DNA of 64,000 nt from SURF-28 sp034521465 (GTDB taxonomy: Bacteria; Bacteroidota; Ignavibacteria; Ignavibacteriales; Melioribacteraceae): assembly GCA_034521465.1 (NCBI GenBank), contig JAXHMN010000010.1, positions 248,001 through 312,000 of the forward strand, given 5' to 3'. Made by a program: the position numbers and the translations under genes. A model generated the notes under the pieces. That model was not told where the DNA came from, did no database searches, and was given only the letters and a program-made list of their open reading frames with translations. Positions 19,690 to 29,915 of this stretch are shown piece by piece; the stretch's first letter is position 1; each line of letters begins with the position of its first letter.

Positions 19690-22080
19690 TTATTTCAGCA
19701 AACTCATCTTTTTTACTTTAATAAAATTACCTGCTTCTATTTTATAGAAATAAATTCCTGTTGATAGTCCCGAAGCATTAAAATTAACTGAATGCAATCC
19801 GGCTTGCATTTCGCCATTTACCAGTTTAGAAACTTCTCTTCCCAATACATCATATATTTTTAATGATACAAACGATCGCTCTGGAATAGAGAATTCAATT
19901 TTTGTACTTGGATTAAAAGGATTTGGATAGTTTTGTTCTAACTTAAACTCATTAGGGATATTGTTGGTTGTTTCAATACCTGTCTCAACAAAATTGATTT
20001 CCCAAACATGAATAATAACATTACCGAATTCTTCCGGTATGTATTCGGTTATAAATAATAAATTATTATACGAATCATAAGCAGCACTAGAAATTTGAGC
20101 GGTTTCACCGAAGAACAAGTTTTTATCTAACCGTAATGCAGCATAAGGTTGAGGTTGATGCGACTCCGTTATTCCGGCAGCAACGTCTGCAAGATCAGCA
20201 GGGTCGTAAAATAAAATTATCGGGATAGTATTATATGCCTTCCATCCTTTCCCATTTGGATCCGTTTCGAAAAATTCAGGGTATGGCAAATCTGCAATTA
20301 CCCAATCGTGCCTCATTCGCTCGCCGTTATAACCATAATAATTATGTCCTAATCCTTTATTGCCGATAATAACAACGGCATTTTGTTCATCAACTGAAAT
20401 CCAATCTGCACCTTTCAGCCAATCTGCATGATTATAATCATTAAGTGAGTTCGGGAAATTATAATTATCGGATCCTTCAACTGAACCGTATTGAAGCAAT
20501 GTTGAAAAATCTGTTTCTGAATTTGCTGCCGGTGGAATGGTAGACCCTAAATTTGTTGAATATAAGGTAGGACCTAATCCGCTTAATCCTCCTTCTCTAT
20601 ATCTTCCGCTTATTAAAGATTGTCCGTCCGTGTTTTCATCAGCCCAGTCTTGTGGTATTTGGAATAAATAATCGTTTAAATAAGGGTCATTCGGAATTAT
20701 TGATTGATCACTGCTTCCGAGAAACCAAGCGCCGTATTTTACTCCGCCTGCTAAATCATTTGCATCAACACAGCTTATTGATGCTGTTTTATCAAATATG
20801 ACATCATAATAAATTGCCCACGAACTATATAGACGGTTTTCTTCTTCAACATATTCCAAACCGGTCAACCATACATCAACATACTCCCAGTTGTTTACAT
20901 TTTCCGGTCTTATATTTACAGGAGTTTGAAGAATTACAGATTGATTTAGTTCGTCTAAATTTTTTGTCGGCGATAATAAAGGTTCGGGAAAAGAAACCTC
21001 ACCCACAAAACCTCTTTCAGGTTGATTGATATCAGTGACAAAAAATGAACCGGGGAAACCATCAGAAGCACCGCTGCCGGTTTGACCTCCGTCTCCGTTC
21101 GGATTATAAGATAGACCATCGGCACCATATGCAAAATCTTCCGGAAGTCTAACCGCGCCAAGATATTCAAAACCGGATGGATTAATTATATCGGTTGAAG
21201 CTAAGAAACTAGCAGTACTAACCGTAAATACTTCGGAATGCTCACTCTCGTTTCCTATCATATCCAAAGCAGTAACGCTAAATGAATATTCTGTATTATG
21301 ATTTAAATGATATGCCGTGAAATTTGTCTCACGGGAATAACCTTCAATTTCATCTCCCCGGTAAATAATATATTCAACCGGATCGAGATCATCACATGGA
21401 TAATTCCATTCAAGTTGAATTTCAAACTCAGAAACAGATACGGCACTTAATTCATTAGGAATGCATGGTGGAGATATATCGGCATCATTCCACAATTCGA
21501 TTTTATCACAGACAAGAAACTGCTTCATATAAGAATCGAACCACTCAATGTTTAGACTAATATTCACCAGAGAATAAACCGAATCGGTTTTGTGTACACC
21601 GCTGTCAGTAATATTAAAAACTGTTTTGGCTGAATCGTGCGGTAATATTTCTTGATATGTAATTCTATAATCATCAAACGAGCGCATTGTGTACCAATTC
21701 CCGTCGGGAAGTTCTGATGGATTATCATTATCGGTGAAACTAACTCTCGAAGTAAAATAAATTATATCGTCCGAAATATTATACCAAGTTACGACGATTC
21801 TCTCACCCATTGAAAACTCTCTATCCATACCGCTGACACCCATAAAATCAGAAAAGATATCTAAGTTTGTTTGAAGAGTAACGCCTCCCGGCCCTTCGGA
21901 TGAGTAACTCATATCGTCATCAAGTAATAAGTTGTTCCAACCTTCTAGACCGAATGAATTACTTGTAGCATCTTGTCCGAAATCAACCAATAATATTTTC
22001 TGTGCATGTGTTTGAACAGCTATTAGTAAGATTATCGTAAGTAGTAGGGAAAAGAAACGGGGAGTATGATTTGCAAACAT
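19690..22080 (-). CDS. Secreted FN3-containing T9SS cargo, unknown function
   Basis: An intact 796-residue protein: signal peptide (ending THAQ), an N-terminal beta-sandwich (KILLVDFGQDATSNSFGLEGWNN..., about residues 27-200), one FN3 domain (about 205-300), a long region with repeated aromatic/Gly motifs that could be a beta-propeller (about 310-700), and an intact type A sorting domain (LEQNYPNPFNPSTKIEF...LKIYDVLGREVSKLVNGEM...KMSLLK). Unlike the three palindrome-bearing copies, this sorting domain reads IPERSFVSLKIYDVLG with no insertion. Exported by the type IX system. The catalytic role, if any, is unknown. Confidence 0.85.
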   Translation of the reverse strand: MFANHTPRFFSLLLTIILLIAVQTHAQKILLVDFGQDATSNSFGLEGWNNLLLDDDMSYSSEGPGGVTLQTNLDIFSDFMGVSGMDREFSMGERIVVTWYNISDDIIYFTSRVSFTDNDNPSELPDGNWYTMRSFDDYRITYQEILPHDSAKTVFNITDSGVHKTDSVYSLVNISLNIEWFDSYMKQFLVCDKIELWNDADISPPCIPNELSAVSVSEFEIQLEWNYPCDDLDPVEYIIYRGDEIEGYSRETNFTAYHLNHNTEYSFSVTALDMIGNESEHSEVFTVSTASFLASTDIINPSGFEYLGAVRLPEDFAYGADGLSYNPNGDGGQTGSGASDGFPGSFFVTDINQPERGFVGEVSFPEPLLSPTKNLDELNQSVILQTPVNIRPENVNNWEYVDVWLTGLEYVEEENRLYSSWAIYYDVIFDKTASISCVDANDLAGGVKYGAWFLGSSDQSIIPNDPYLNDYLFQIPQDWADENTDGQSLISGRYREGGLSGLGPTLYSTNLGSTIPPAANSETDFSTLLQYGSVEGSDNYNFPNSLNDYNHADWLKGADWISVDEQNAVVIIGNKGLGHNYYGYNGERMRHDWVIADLPYPEFFETDPNGKGWKAYNTIPIILFYDPADLADVAAGITESHQPQPYAALRLDKNLFFGETAQISSAAYDSYNNLLFITEYIPEEFGNVIIHVWEINFVETGIETTNNIPNEFKLEQNYPNPFNPSTKIEFSIPERSFVSLKIYDVLGREVSKLVNGEMQAGLHSVNFNASGLSTGIYFYKIEAGNFIKVKKMSLLK

Positions 22081-22158
22081 AATTCCTCCGTATTACTGAT
22101 TTGGTTTATTTATTAATGCAATATAAGTGGTACATATAAGACCAACTTATTTACATAT

Positions 22159-22311
22159 TTAGATTTCCCTTGGTTGAATTGTAAGTGCAATGTTTCCTAT
22201 TCTATTTTTGTCGACGTAAAGTTCTTTGAATTTATGGAAAGCATCTTGAACATTGGTTTGATCGAGAGATTGGAGATACTTATTGAGAGCTGATTTTTGA
22301 AATAGTGCCAT
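22159..22311 (-). pseudogene. N-terminal scrap of a large restriction/methylase-type gene
   Basis: 51 codons starting MALFQKSALNKYLQSLDQTN and continuing VQDAFHKFKELYVDKN. The opening resembles the N-terminus of big Eco57I/type I-like restriction-methylase proteins (MALFQxSxLNKYL). It stops after unrelated residues, so only the start of the gene remains. The call rests on a remembered pattern. Confidence 0.4.
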
Positions 22312-22384
22312 AACCCCAAATCATATTTGGAAAGTTATTCGAATTTACGATAATTCTTCTTCACTATAAAGATTTTAAGTAGAG

Positions 22385-23076
22385 ATGAATTTTACAAACT
22401 AACTTTTTCTCCTTCACTTGCCTCCAATTTATTCCTCACTTGGGCTAATCTTGCAGTCGGAATTATTGAATCGAAAGATAACCCTATTAACATTTTATAC
22501 TTTGGGGTAATCGGTATCGGGATATTCGGCGCCGTTATATCGCGCTAAAAATCACATGGCCAGTCGCTTACAATGTTCACAGTAACAACTGTACTTTTAT
22601 TAATTGCTGTTGTCGTTTTTATCTATGCCGGTACACAAAGTGCAGATTTTACAATTCGCAAAATAATGATTTACATCGGTGTTCATGGATTATTCATTGT
22701 TTTGTTCTTCCTTCCGGAAATGACTGCTTTACTTGGTGGTATGCGCGTTCTCAATACAAACTATGATGGCTCTAAACATGGTGTTTTCACAGACAAACCG
22801 GGACAACTTACAAATGACTTTTTTGTAAACTTGCTCGATATGGGTACGACTTTGAAAGCGGCTTCCGAAGAAGAAGAAACTTTTGAAGGCAGCGACAGCA
22901 AGTCAGGTGATGTTAAATGGACAGGCACAAGAGCTGATCTTGTATTTGGCTCGGATTCCGAACTGAGAGCTCTTGCAGAAGTCTATGCATCCGAAGACTC
23001 TAAAGAAAAATTCGTAAACGACTTTGTTGCTGCATGGAACAAAGTAATGAATCTCGATAGATTTGACTTGGGATAA
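22385..23076 (+). pseudogene. Four-helix membrane protein fused to the C-terminal tail of catalase-peroxidase (KatG)
   Basis: The first part (22385 to about 22715) encodes four hydrophobic segments: SLASNLFLTWANLAVGII, ILYFGVIGIGIFGAVIS, SLTMFTVTTVLLLIAVVVFIYAG and MIYIGVHGLFIVLFFL. It has one indel near 22398 and an in-frame TAA at 22546-22548. Without a break in frame it continues as the last about 119 residues of KatG: PEMTALLGGMRVLNTNYDGSKHGVF...NDFFVNLLDMG...GTRADLVFGSDSELRALAEVYA...AWNKVMNLDRFDLG. The KatG heme-binding N-terminal domain is absent, so no catalase activity is possible. A deletion or assembly chimera joining two genes is most likely. Confidence 0.8.
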
Positions 23077-23110
23077 TCTTATCCTAAGAAATCAGTTAGC
23101 ATTTATAGAG

Positions 23111-23138
23111 GCGGCTTGGAAACAGGCCGCTTTTTTTT
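23111..23138 (+). terminator. Rho-independent terminator
   Basis: Stem GCGGCTTG (23111-23118), GAAA loop, stem CAGGCCGC (23123-23130), then eight T. It lies directly behind the katG tail and was probably the original katG terminator. Confidence 0.85.
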
Positions 23139-23207
23139 ATAAGATTTACCTATCTCAAAAAAGTTTTTTACGGAAAAATTTATTGATTCTTTATAAAGAA
23201 GATTATT

Positions 23208-23583
23208 TTAAATATTAAAAGAAATACCGCCTCTAATTGTAGGTGTAGCCGCAAATTTATAACCTAAAGTTAAATTAAGAAAGGAGTACTCCACGGTCAG
23301 ACCAAGTCCGAGTGTCCATCTATTTTTTCCGCGCATATCAATTTCAATTGGACGATTTATTGAAATCGGAACTCCATATAAGTGGTCTAAATATTTATAA
23401 GTATACGAAATAATTGTTCTTGCCATTTCGTATCTAATACTAAGTAATGGCGAAACCAAAAAATTATCACCATATGTTTCGCTCATATAAATACCAAACT
23501 GAGTAGCAGTACTTTCAAATTTCAAGACTTTGGGGAAAAGATATATTTGAGATCAAAATTAATAGAAGAAGAACTATTCTCAT
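23208..23583 (-). CDS. Small outer-membrane beta-barrel protein or fragment, frameshifted
   Basis: A leader MRIVLLLLILISNISFPQS starting at 23583 joins, with one indel near 23525, to 105 residues of alternating barrel strands (SIRYEMARTIISYTYKYLDHLYG..., WTLGLGLTVEYSFLNLTLGYKFAA) ending in the typical aromatic strand GGISFNI. At about 125 residues it is shorter than most barrels, so an internal deletion is possible. No family can be named. Confidence 0.5.
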
Positions 23584-23999
23584 GATAGTATCCTTAGATT
23601 CTCAAGTTGCTTATTAAATCATTGCAAATTAAGATACAAATAATATAAATAAACGCAACTGCTTCAATGTTAGAATGATAAAAGAAGTTTTACGGGTGCG
23701 TATTATTTTTCGAAGCCAAAAGTTATTTACTGGAATAATGAATAGTTACGAAAAAGAAAAATCTTTTTGAGAAAAAAATGCCACGAATGCGCTAATGAAA
23801 AGCGAATAAAAACTCGAATCGGTATATTTTTTATTGAGAAAGTTTACTACTAATAATATACTTATCCAATTTATAACAATTATATTTCGGAAATATTTTA
23901 GCAGTTGGATTTAATCAGATTTATTCTTTTCTTAAATTTTATTTCCTGATCATTCTTAACTAACAAAGTTGTATGATTAATAATAACCTGAGGTCATAG
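23584..23999. repeat. Gene-free stretch with a dispersed repeat (copy 1)
   Basis: Contains CACGAATGCGCTAATGAAAA / GCGAATAAAAACTCGAAT (about 23783-23830), repeated closely at about 25822-25869. The end of the stretch should carry the promoter of the MscS gene. No coding potential was seen. Confidence 0.55.
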
Positions 24000-24896
24000 A
24001 TGATTGAACCATTAGCCCAAAGTTTCATTGAATTTTTTGATAAGATAATTCTCAATACTCCCAAAATTCTAGCAGCCATTGTAATATTACTCTTCACCAT
24101 TTTTCTCGGCCGGATATTTCGCAAAATTTTTATTAATAAAATCCAGCGGAGAATAAAAGATGGACTTTTATCCGGATTTGTTGCACAAATCGGTAAATGG
24201 ATTATATATCTTTTTGGAATTTTGGCTGCATTGCATATTATTGGATTTGGTACATTTGCAGCAAGTTTACTAACCGGTGCAGGAATTTCTGCAATTATAA
24301 TTGGCTTTGCTTTTAAAGATATTGCGGAAAATTTTTTGGCGGGAATTTTATTAGCCATCAACAGGCCATTTAATGTGGGGGACATAGTAGAAGTTGATAA
24401 ATATAAAGGAACTGTTAAAAATCTCGAATTACGAACAACCCATCTTAGAACAGTGGACGGACGCGATATATATGTCCCGAATTCTACTTTGGTAAAATCT
24501 TCCCTTGTTAACTTTACGAAGGATGGTTTACTCAGGTTAGATTTTGTTGTAGGACTAGCAACCGATGCGAATATAGAAGAAGTAAGATCGATAATACTGA
24601 CACACTTGAAGAATCATACTAGAATTCTTAACAAACCACAGCCGAATGTTATTGTCGAAAATATTGGAGTGAGCACGCTCGATGTTAGAGTTTTATTTTG
24701 GATAGATATTTTGAAATCTAAAACAGAAGCACCGGATACATTAGGTCATCCGATTAGAAGTCAGATTCTTCGAGAAGTTGTTGAACTATTGCTTAAGAAC
24801 GGTTATAGTCTGCCTTCAAATGTTGTTGAGCACAAGATGTACAATCCAATAGAACCAATTACAATAGCCAGTATAAGCGACAATAAATCGGTTTAG
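24000..24896 (+). CDS. Mechanosensitive ion channel, MscS family
   Basis: 298 residues with three N-terminal hydrophobic helices (about 18-36, 60-80 and 86-105). The pore helix GTFAASLLTGAGISAIIIGFAFKDIAENFLAGILLAINRPFNVGDIV is the MscS signature, followed by the beta domain with RTVDGRDIYVPNSTLVKSSLVNFT and a C-terminal alpha/beta domain. Opens under membrane tension to release solutes. The start follows a tGAGGTcat site. A second, more distant MscS-like protein is at 28880. Confidence 0.95.
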   Translation: MIEPLAQSFIEFFDKIILNTPKILAAIVILLFTIFLGRIFRKIFINKIQRRIKDGLLSGFVAQIGKWIIYLFGILAALHIIGFGTFAASLLTGAGISAIIIGFAFKDIAENFLAGILLAINRPFNVGDIVEVDKYKGTVKNLELRTTHLRTVDGRDIYVPNSTLVKSSLVNFTKDGLLRLDFVVGLATDANIEEVRSIILTHLKNHTRILNKPQPNVIVENIGVSTLDVRVLFWIDILKSKTEAPDTLGHPIRSQILREVVELLLKNGYSLPSNVVEHKMYNPIEPITIASISDNKSV

Positions 24897-25011
24897 AAGT
24901 TAAATAAAAGGGTTCATATCAGCGGCAGACTAGCAAATATTTGAACTGATTTTCACTATTTACAAAGACCCTTTTTTAATGTTTGCTTTATTGGTACGAA
25001 CTAAACTTTGC

Positions 25012-25558
25012 CTATTCAGCAGGCGGAAATTTTTTCAACATTTCTTGAACTGCATTTTTTATAACCTTCTCAGGATTATCAGATTCACGAAGCACACCTT
25101 CCGCAGCTCCCCGCTATACAAGCAGTTTCTGTTCTCTGTCAATAATATCGATTATTATTGAACCTTGTTGATATGTTCTTGTCTGAATATAACGTTCCCG
25201 GTAACCTGAAGCGGGATGATATTTATAACCGTACCCGGTTATATTCCAATTTTTTATCAAATCTTAAGTGATACACAACCCCAAAATCTACATTATCTTC
25301 CAGCACTCTATCAAATCCCTTTCGAGATAAAACGTCCTCGATGTTGTTTACAAATCTTTTCTGATTCAAGTTATTCAAATAAATACTTTTTTCTTCTTTT
25401 GGTTTCTTCGGGATTATGATTTTATAAGTTTCATAACTCGAAAAATCGTTCAACTTATCGTAATCAACCATTACGTTTATACTTGAGCATCCGGTCATAA
25501 AAATAATTAATAGCATTAATGCCGGTGTTAAAAATATTCTCATAATATTAACTCTCAT
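25012..25558 (-). CDS. DUF4136-like lipoprotein, frameshifted
   Basis: The lipobox MTGCSS follows leader MRIFLTPALMLLIIF (a start at the inner Met fits a lipoprotein leader better than the MRVN upstream). The mature protein has SINVMVDYDKLNDFSSYETYKI and NNIEDVLSRKGFDRVLEDNVDFGVVYHL, typical of DUF4136. One indel near 25235 splits off the C-terminal part (YRERYIQTRTYQQGSIIIDIIDR...LRESDNPEKVIKNAVQEMLKKFPPAE), which ends at 25012. Function unknown. Confidence 0.75.
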
Positions 25559-26033
25559 TTATTTTTTCTTATATGTTCTATGTATATGATTAACAATCGA
25601 AATGTATTTCACATCAAGGAGTAATCGATTTAATAAATATTTTTTCAAACTGACAATTTGAATCGTCGTTAGGGCGTTCTCAGAAAAACTGTTCACTACA
25701 GATTGTTATCTGTTTGCGTCCGGAGTAATGCTAAACGTTCTAACAACATGTGCAATGGAAGTGATGTTTCGATTTTGATCTAACGTATAAAAGAACCCTG
25801 AACGAGTTTTTCTTTTAAGCCGCGAATGCGCTAATGAAAGGCGAATAAAAACTTGAATAGGTATTTTGTTCAGGGCGTTTACCACCTATACTATACTGCA
25901 CCTAATTTCTATAACCTCATTAACTTACAGATATCCAATAAAATTTTCCTTTATAAAAAATAATTCATTATTTTCTATCGTTTATGAGTTTGAAACTGCA
26001 AAAGAAACTTCTCAGAAAATAAGCGAGTGAATA
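25559..26033. repeat. Gene-free stretch with a dispersed repeat (copy 2)
   Basis: Contains GCGAATGCGCTAATGAAAGG / CGAATAAAAACTTGAAT at about 25822-25869, matching the copy at 23783. Similarity continues weakly for some 50 bases downstream of both. No gene was seen. Confidence 0.55.
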
Positions 26034-27974
26034 ATGATCTCACGTCTAATGGGTAAAATTCAATTTAGGTTGGAACGGTATTTATTGAGAGGAGCTTGGT
26101 CTCAGCTACTCTTTATTGCTTTCTTAATCATTCTTGTTGCCGTTATTGGCGGTATCATAGTTTATATTGGCAGCGATTCCTTTTCAACAATTTTCGAAGC
26201 AATATGGTGGGGCTTTTTACGTCTAAGTGATCCCGGTTACCTTGGTGATGATGAAGGTATTCTTTTAAGAACCGTATCCACAGCAATAACTGTTTTAGGT
26301 TATGTTTTGTTCATGGGTGCATTAGTCGCAATAATGACTCAATGGCTGCACCGAATGATGCGAATTTTTGAAAGCGGTGTTTCTGAGATAACTTTGGAAA
26401 ATCATATTTTAATATTGGGATGGACAAATAGAACAAAGACGATCGTAAAAGAACTTTTAGTTTCTCAAGGTAGAGTAAAAAGATTTCTAAAAAGAATTGG
26501 AGAACACAAATTAAAAATTGTTTTATTGGTTGAAGACCTTGATTCAAGTTTGGTTTTTGAACTTAGGGATGAGTTAGCCGAATATTGGGACAGCAAGAAA
26601 TTGATTCTTAGATCGGGTGATCACATTCGCATTGAACACCTTCGGAGAGTAGATTTTTCTAATGCAAGCATTATTATAATACCGGGAGGAGATTTTCTTA
26701 GAGAGGAAACTCGATCTGCCGACAGAGATACAATAAAAACCTTGCTTACTATTTCGAACAGCGAGGAAATCAAAGAAAGAGAATCATTACCAATCATAGT
26801 TGCCGAACTGTTGGATTCCAAAAAAGAAAAAATTGCAAAGTCTGCTTATAAAGGTGAATTAGAAATTATTTCAAGCAGTAAGATAATCAGCAGACTTATC
26901 GCACAAAATGTTAGACATAGAGGATTATCCGATATCTACAATGAGTTACTAACTCATTATCAAGGAAATGAAATTTATTTAAGGGAAATACCGGAGTACG
27001 ATGGATATAAATTTACGGATATTTGGAACAGATGCAGAAAGGGTATAATTCTTGGAGTGTTAAGATCGGTTGGTAATCAACTTCAGACATATCTTAATCC
27101 AACAGGCAATCTAAAGCTGCAGTCGAATGACAAATTTGTAATAATGGCTGAGAATTATTCGAATACGATTACCGATGATGAAATTGTTAAGGAAGAAATT
27201 TCGAGGGAAAAGAAATTATGGAAAGAAGAGAAGATAGGACATAAAAACATATTGTTTTTAGGATGGAGTAAAAAAGTAATAACACTAATTGAAGAATTCA
27301 GCAGTTATACGAACGAGAGTTTCAGAATTGTAAATATGTCTCTTTTACCTAAAGCAAAACGTGCCGAAAGAGTTTCGAGATATGTGGAAGAGAAAAGTAA
27401 TTTAGAAATCATTTACATCGAGGGATCCTATTCCAATTCATCCGAACTCGAAGAATTAGATTTATCTTCTTTTGATAATATTGTATTCCTGAGCAGTGAT
27501 TGGATCAATGATGATGAAGAAGAAGCCGATGCCAGAACGATTATGGGATATTTAGTTTTAAGAGAATTATTAATTACTCTACCAAAACAACCCGATGTAT
27601 TGATCGAACTTATGGACCCGGAGAATGAAAAATTATTTGAAAAATTCAGTAATGAAATTGTACTCAGTCCCTTGCTTGTAAGTCATTTAATTGCACAGGT
27701 TTCTTTAAGAAAAGAACTTCAGGTTGTCTTCGATGAACTTTTCACGACCGGAGGCGCGGAGATTTATTTAAGAGAATGCAAGTATTATGGAATTTCGAAT
27801 ACTCGAATGAGTTTTGGTGAATTAGAGAGAATAATTTTTGCACACGGCGATATTGCTTTGGGAGTAGGAAAATCTGCAAACAGAAAAGAGATAAAACTTA
27901 ATCCAGCAAAAGATGAGCTGTTTGATCTGAACGGTGAAGATGATTTATTAGTTTTAACTACTTATCAATTATGA
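26034..27974 (+). CDS. CASTOR/POLLUX-like ion channel with RCK/TrkA-N domains
   Basis: An intact 646-residue protein. Two hydrophobic segments near the N-terminus (about 20-47 and 75-103) flank a pore-like stretch (FEAIWWGFLRLSDPGYLGDDEG), followed by tandem Rossmann-type RCK domains (NHILILGWTNRTKTIVKELL at about 123 and KNILFLGWSKKVITLIEEF at about 403). This matches the prokaryotic relatives of plant CASTOR/POLLUX channels, which pass K+ or Ca2+ under ligand control. It sits with two MscS-like genes, suggesting ion or osmotic balance. Confidence 0.85.
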   Translation: MISRLMGKIQFRLERYLLRGAWSQLLFIAFLIILVAVIGGIIVYIGSDSFSTIFEAIWWGFLRLSDPGYLGDDEGILLRTVSTAITVLGYVLFMGALVAIMTQWLHRMMRIFESGVSEITLENHILILGWTNRTKTIVKELLVSQGRVKRFLKRIGEHKLKIVLLVEDLDSSLVFELRDELAEYWDSKKLILRSGDHIRIEHLRRVDFSNASIIIIPGGDFLREETRSADRDTIKTLLTISNSEEIKERESLPIIVAELLDSKKEKIAKSAYKGELEIISSSKIISRLIAQNVRHRGLSDIYNELLTHYQGNEIYLREIPEYDGYKFTDIWNRCRKGIILGVLRSVGNQLQTYLNPTGNLKLQSNDKFVIMAENYSNTITDDEIVKEEISREKKLWKEEKIGHKNILFLGWSKKVITLIEEFSSYTNESFRIVNMSLLPKAKRAERVSRYVEEKSNLEIIYIEGSYSNSSELEELDLSSFDNIVFLSSDWINDDEEEADARTIMGYLVLRELLITLPKQPDVLIELMDPENEKLFEKFSNEIVLSPLLVSHLIAQVSLRKELQVVFDELFTTGGAEIYLRECKYYGISNTRMSFGELERIIFAHGDIALGVGKSANRKEIKLNPAKDELFDLNGEDDLLVLTTYQL

Positions 27975-28057
27975 TCTTTAGAAACAGCAATAAATCAATA
28001 AGCGAAAAGAACCCGGCTTTCGCAAAGTGTAAATATTAAATGAAAGGTAGTAATAAA

Positions 28058-28862
28058 ATGAAAATAATTGATTGCCATACACACTTGAACAACTATCACG
28101 AGTCTGAAAAAGTATCACTGTCAAAATCACTTGAAAAATTAACTCGCAGCAATGGAAAAAAATAAAGTTGATCACTCTGTAATTCTAACATCATATAAAG
28201 TAAGCGAACATAGACCATCAATTGCGGAGGTTGTAAGCGCAGTAAGTGGTTATAAAAATCTCTCCGTCGTTGCCGGTATAAGTTTCGTGAATTACAAGGA
28301 AAGGGATTTGAGGGAGATCGCAGATTACCTTAAAGATGGTTTGTTAAAAGGATTAAAACTCTATCCGGGTTATGAACCATTTTATCCTTATGACAAAAGA
28401 TGCAAGGTGATATATGATTTAGCCGCCGAGTTCAAAGTTCCGGTAATGATTCATTCCGGCGATACATTTGATCCGAAAGGGAAAGTTAGGTACGCTCATC
28501 CAATTGCAATAGATGATGTAGCTGTAGATAACCCGGATGTTAATTTTGTTATCTGTCATTTGGGGAACCCGTGGATAAGAGATTGCATGGAAGTAGTCTA
28601 TAAAAACAAGAATGTTTATACTGATATTTCAGGACTGGTGTTAGGTGACTTTCATTCTAAATTTGAGAAGTACATGAAATCGCAAGTAGAGGAGATGATT
28701 TTATTTGCCGGGGAGCCAAAGTATATGTTATATGGAACAGACTGGCCGATAGCTAACATGGAAACATATATATCGTTTTTAAATAACCTGAAACTGCCGG
28801 AAGAAAGAAAAGAATTAATTGCTTGTAAGAATAGCGCAAAATTATTTAATATCGATATCTAA
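28058..28862 (+). CDS. Amidohydrolase family protein (PF04909-like), frameshifted
   Basis: The frame from 28058 gives MKIIDCHTHLNNYHESEKVS with the metal-binding HxH. One indel near 28145 leads into the main frame (MEKNKVDHSVILTSY...). Further metal-site motifs are MIHSGDTFDP, FVICHLGNPW and MLYGTDWPIANME, in the expected order. Length (about 267 residues) is normal for TIM-barrel metal-dependent hydrolases of this type. The substrate is unknown. Confidence 0.85.
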
Positions 28863-28879
28863 AAATAATATTACTCTTT

Positions 28880-29716
28880 ATGCAAAATATTGAAAACATT
28901 TTTTCCTATAATTTATTTCGCTTGCTGTTCACGTTAGTTGTTGTCGTCATACTTTATCTAATCCGGTCATTAATTAATAAAGTAATAATTAAGAGAGCGG
29001 AAAAGTTAAAACGCCGTTATATAGCGCGGCAAATTAATAATTACGTCATACTAACACTCACAATTCTTTTAATAATTATATTTTGGTTTCAGTGGTTTCA
29101 ATCGATAATAACCTTGCTTTCACTGGCGGTTGCAGCGGTAATCATTGTTTCCAAAGAATTAATTTTGAATTTCATTGCACATGGAGTTATTATTATGCGA
29201 GGGTTATTTGAAGCGGGAGATAGGATTCAAGTTGCCGATAAATCGGGCGATGTTATGGATACCGGACCGCTGTTTTTCAGTATATCTGAAATTGGTAATT
29301 GGGCAAGCGGTGATGAAGCAACCGGGCGGGTTATTAAATTTCCTAATAGTGTTGTTTTAACCCAGCCGATATCCAATTATTCTCGTGGATTGAATTTAAT
29401 ATGGAATGAATTCTCACTTCAACTGACTGCTAACAGCGATTTACAAACTGCAAAAGAAATTGCACTTAGAGTATTAGAAAAATACTCTCACAAGTTTACA
29501 AAGGAAGATTTAAAAGAAATTCAACGTGAGTCAGAGGAGGTTATGTTTACAAGGACTGAACCATCCGTAAAATTCTTTTTCGCCGATGGCAAGATGAACA
29601 TAACAATGAGATATCCATGTAAATTTCATAAACGTAATTCCACTCAACAATCAATTTTAGAAGAAGTCATTAGCGAATATCAAAAATTGGATACGGTAAA
29701 GATTTTTAGTGTCTAA
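28880..29716 (+). CDS. MscS-like mechanosensitive channel domain protein
   Basis: 278 residues with an N-terminal hydrophobic helix (FRLLFTLVVVVILYLIRSLI), two more helices (about 58-95) and an MscS-type segment (KELILNFIAHGVIIMRGLFEAGDRIQV...GRVIKFPNSVVLTQPISNYS). The Gly/Ala-rich pore helix is less typical than in 24000-24896. It starts 18 bases after the amidohydrolase stop, so the two are probably one transcript. Confidence 0.85.
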   Translation: MQNIENIFSYNLFRLLFTLVVVVILYLIRSLINKVIIKRAEKLKRRYIARQINNYVILTLTILLIIIFWFQWFQSIITLLSLAVAAVIIVSKELILNFIAHGVIIMRGLFEAGDRIQVADKSGDVMDTGPLFFSISEIGNWASGDEATGRVIKFPNSVVLTQPISNYSRGLNLIWNEFSLQLTANSDLQTAKEIALRVLEKYSHKFTKEDLKEIQRESEEVMFTRTEPSVKFFFADGKMNITMRYPCKFHKRNSTQQSILEEVISEYQKLDTVKIFSV

Positions 29717-29849
29717 TTAATATCAAAAAAGGTAAACGTGGGTTCTCCGTTTTACATAAATAATGATTTTATGAAGCAACATTCTTTAAAAGCGAATCTC
29801 AATTGAATTGTCTTACACTAAAGTTTAACTAATTTGCATTAATAATTAA

Positions 29850-29880
29850 GGGAAGCTGCCGAATCAGCTTCCCTTTTTTT
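29850..29880. terminator. Bidirectional-looking rho-independent terminator
   Basis: Stem GGGAAGCTG (29850-29858), loop CCGAAT, stem CAGCTTCCC (29865-29873), then a T-tract on the plus strand. It lies between the convergent MscS-like gene and the TonB receptor. Confidence 0.85.
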
Positions 29881-29915
29881 ATAGTATCTAAAAACCAAGT
29901 CTCTCATTACAATTC

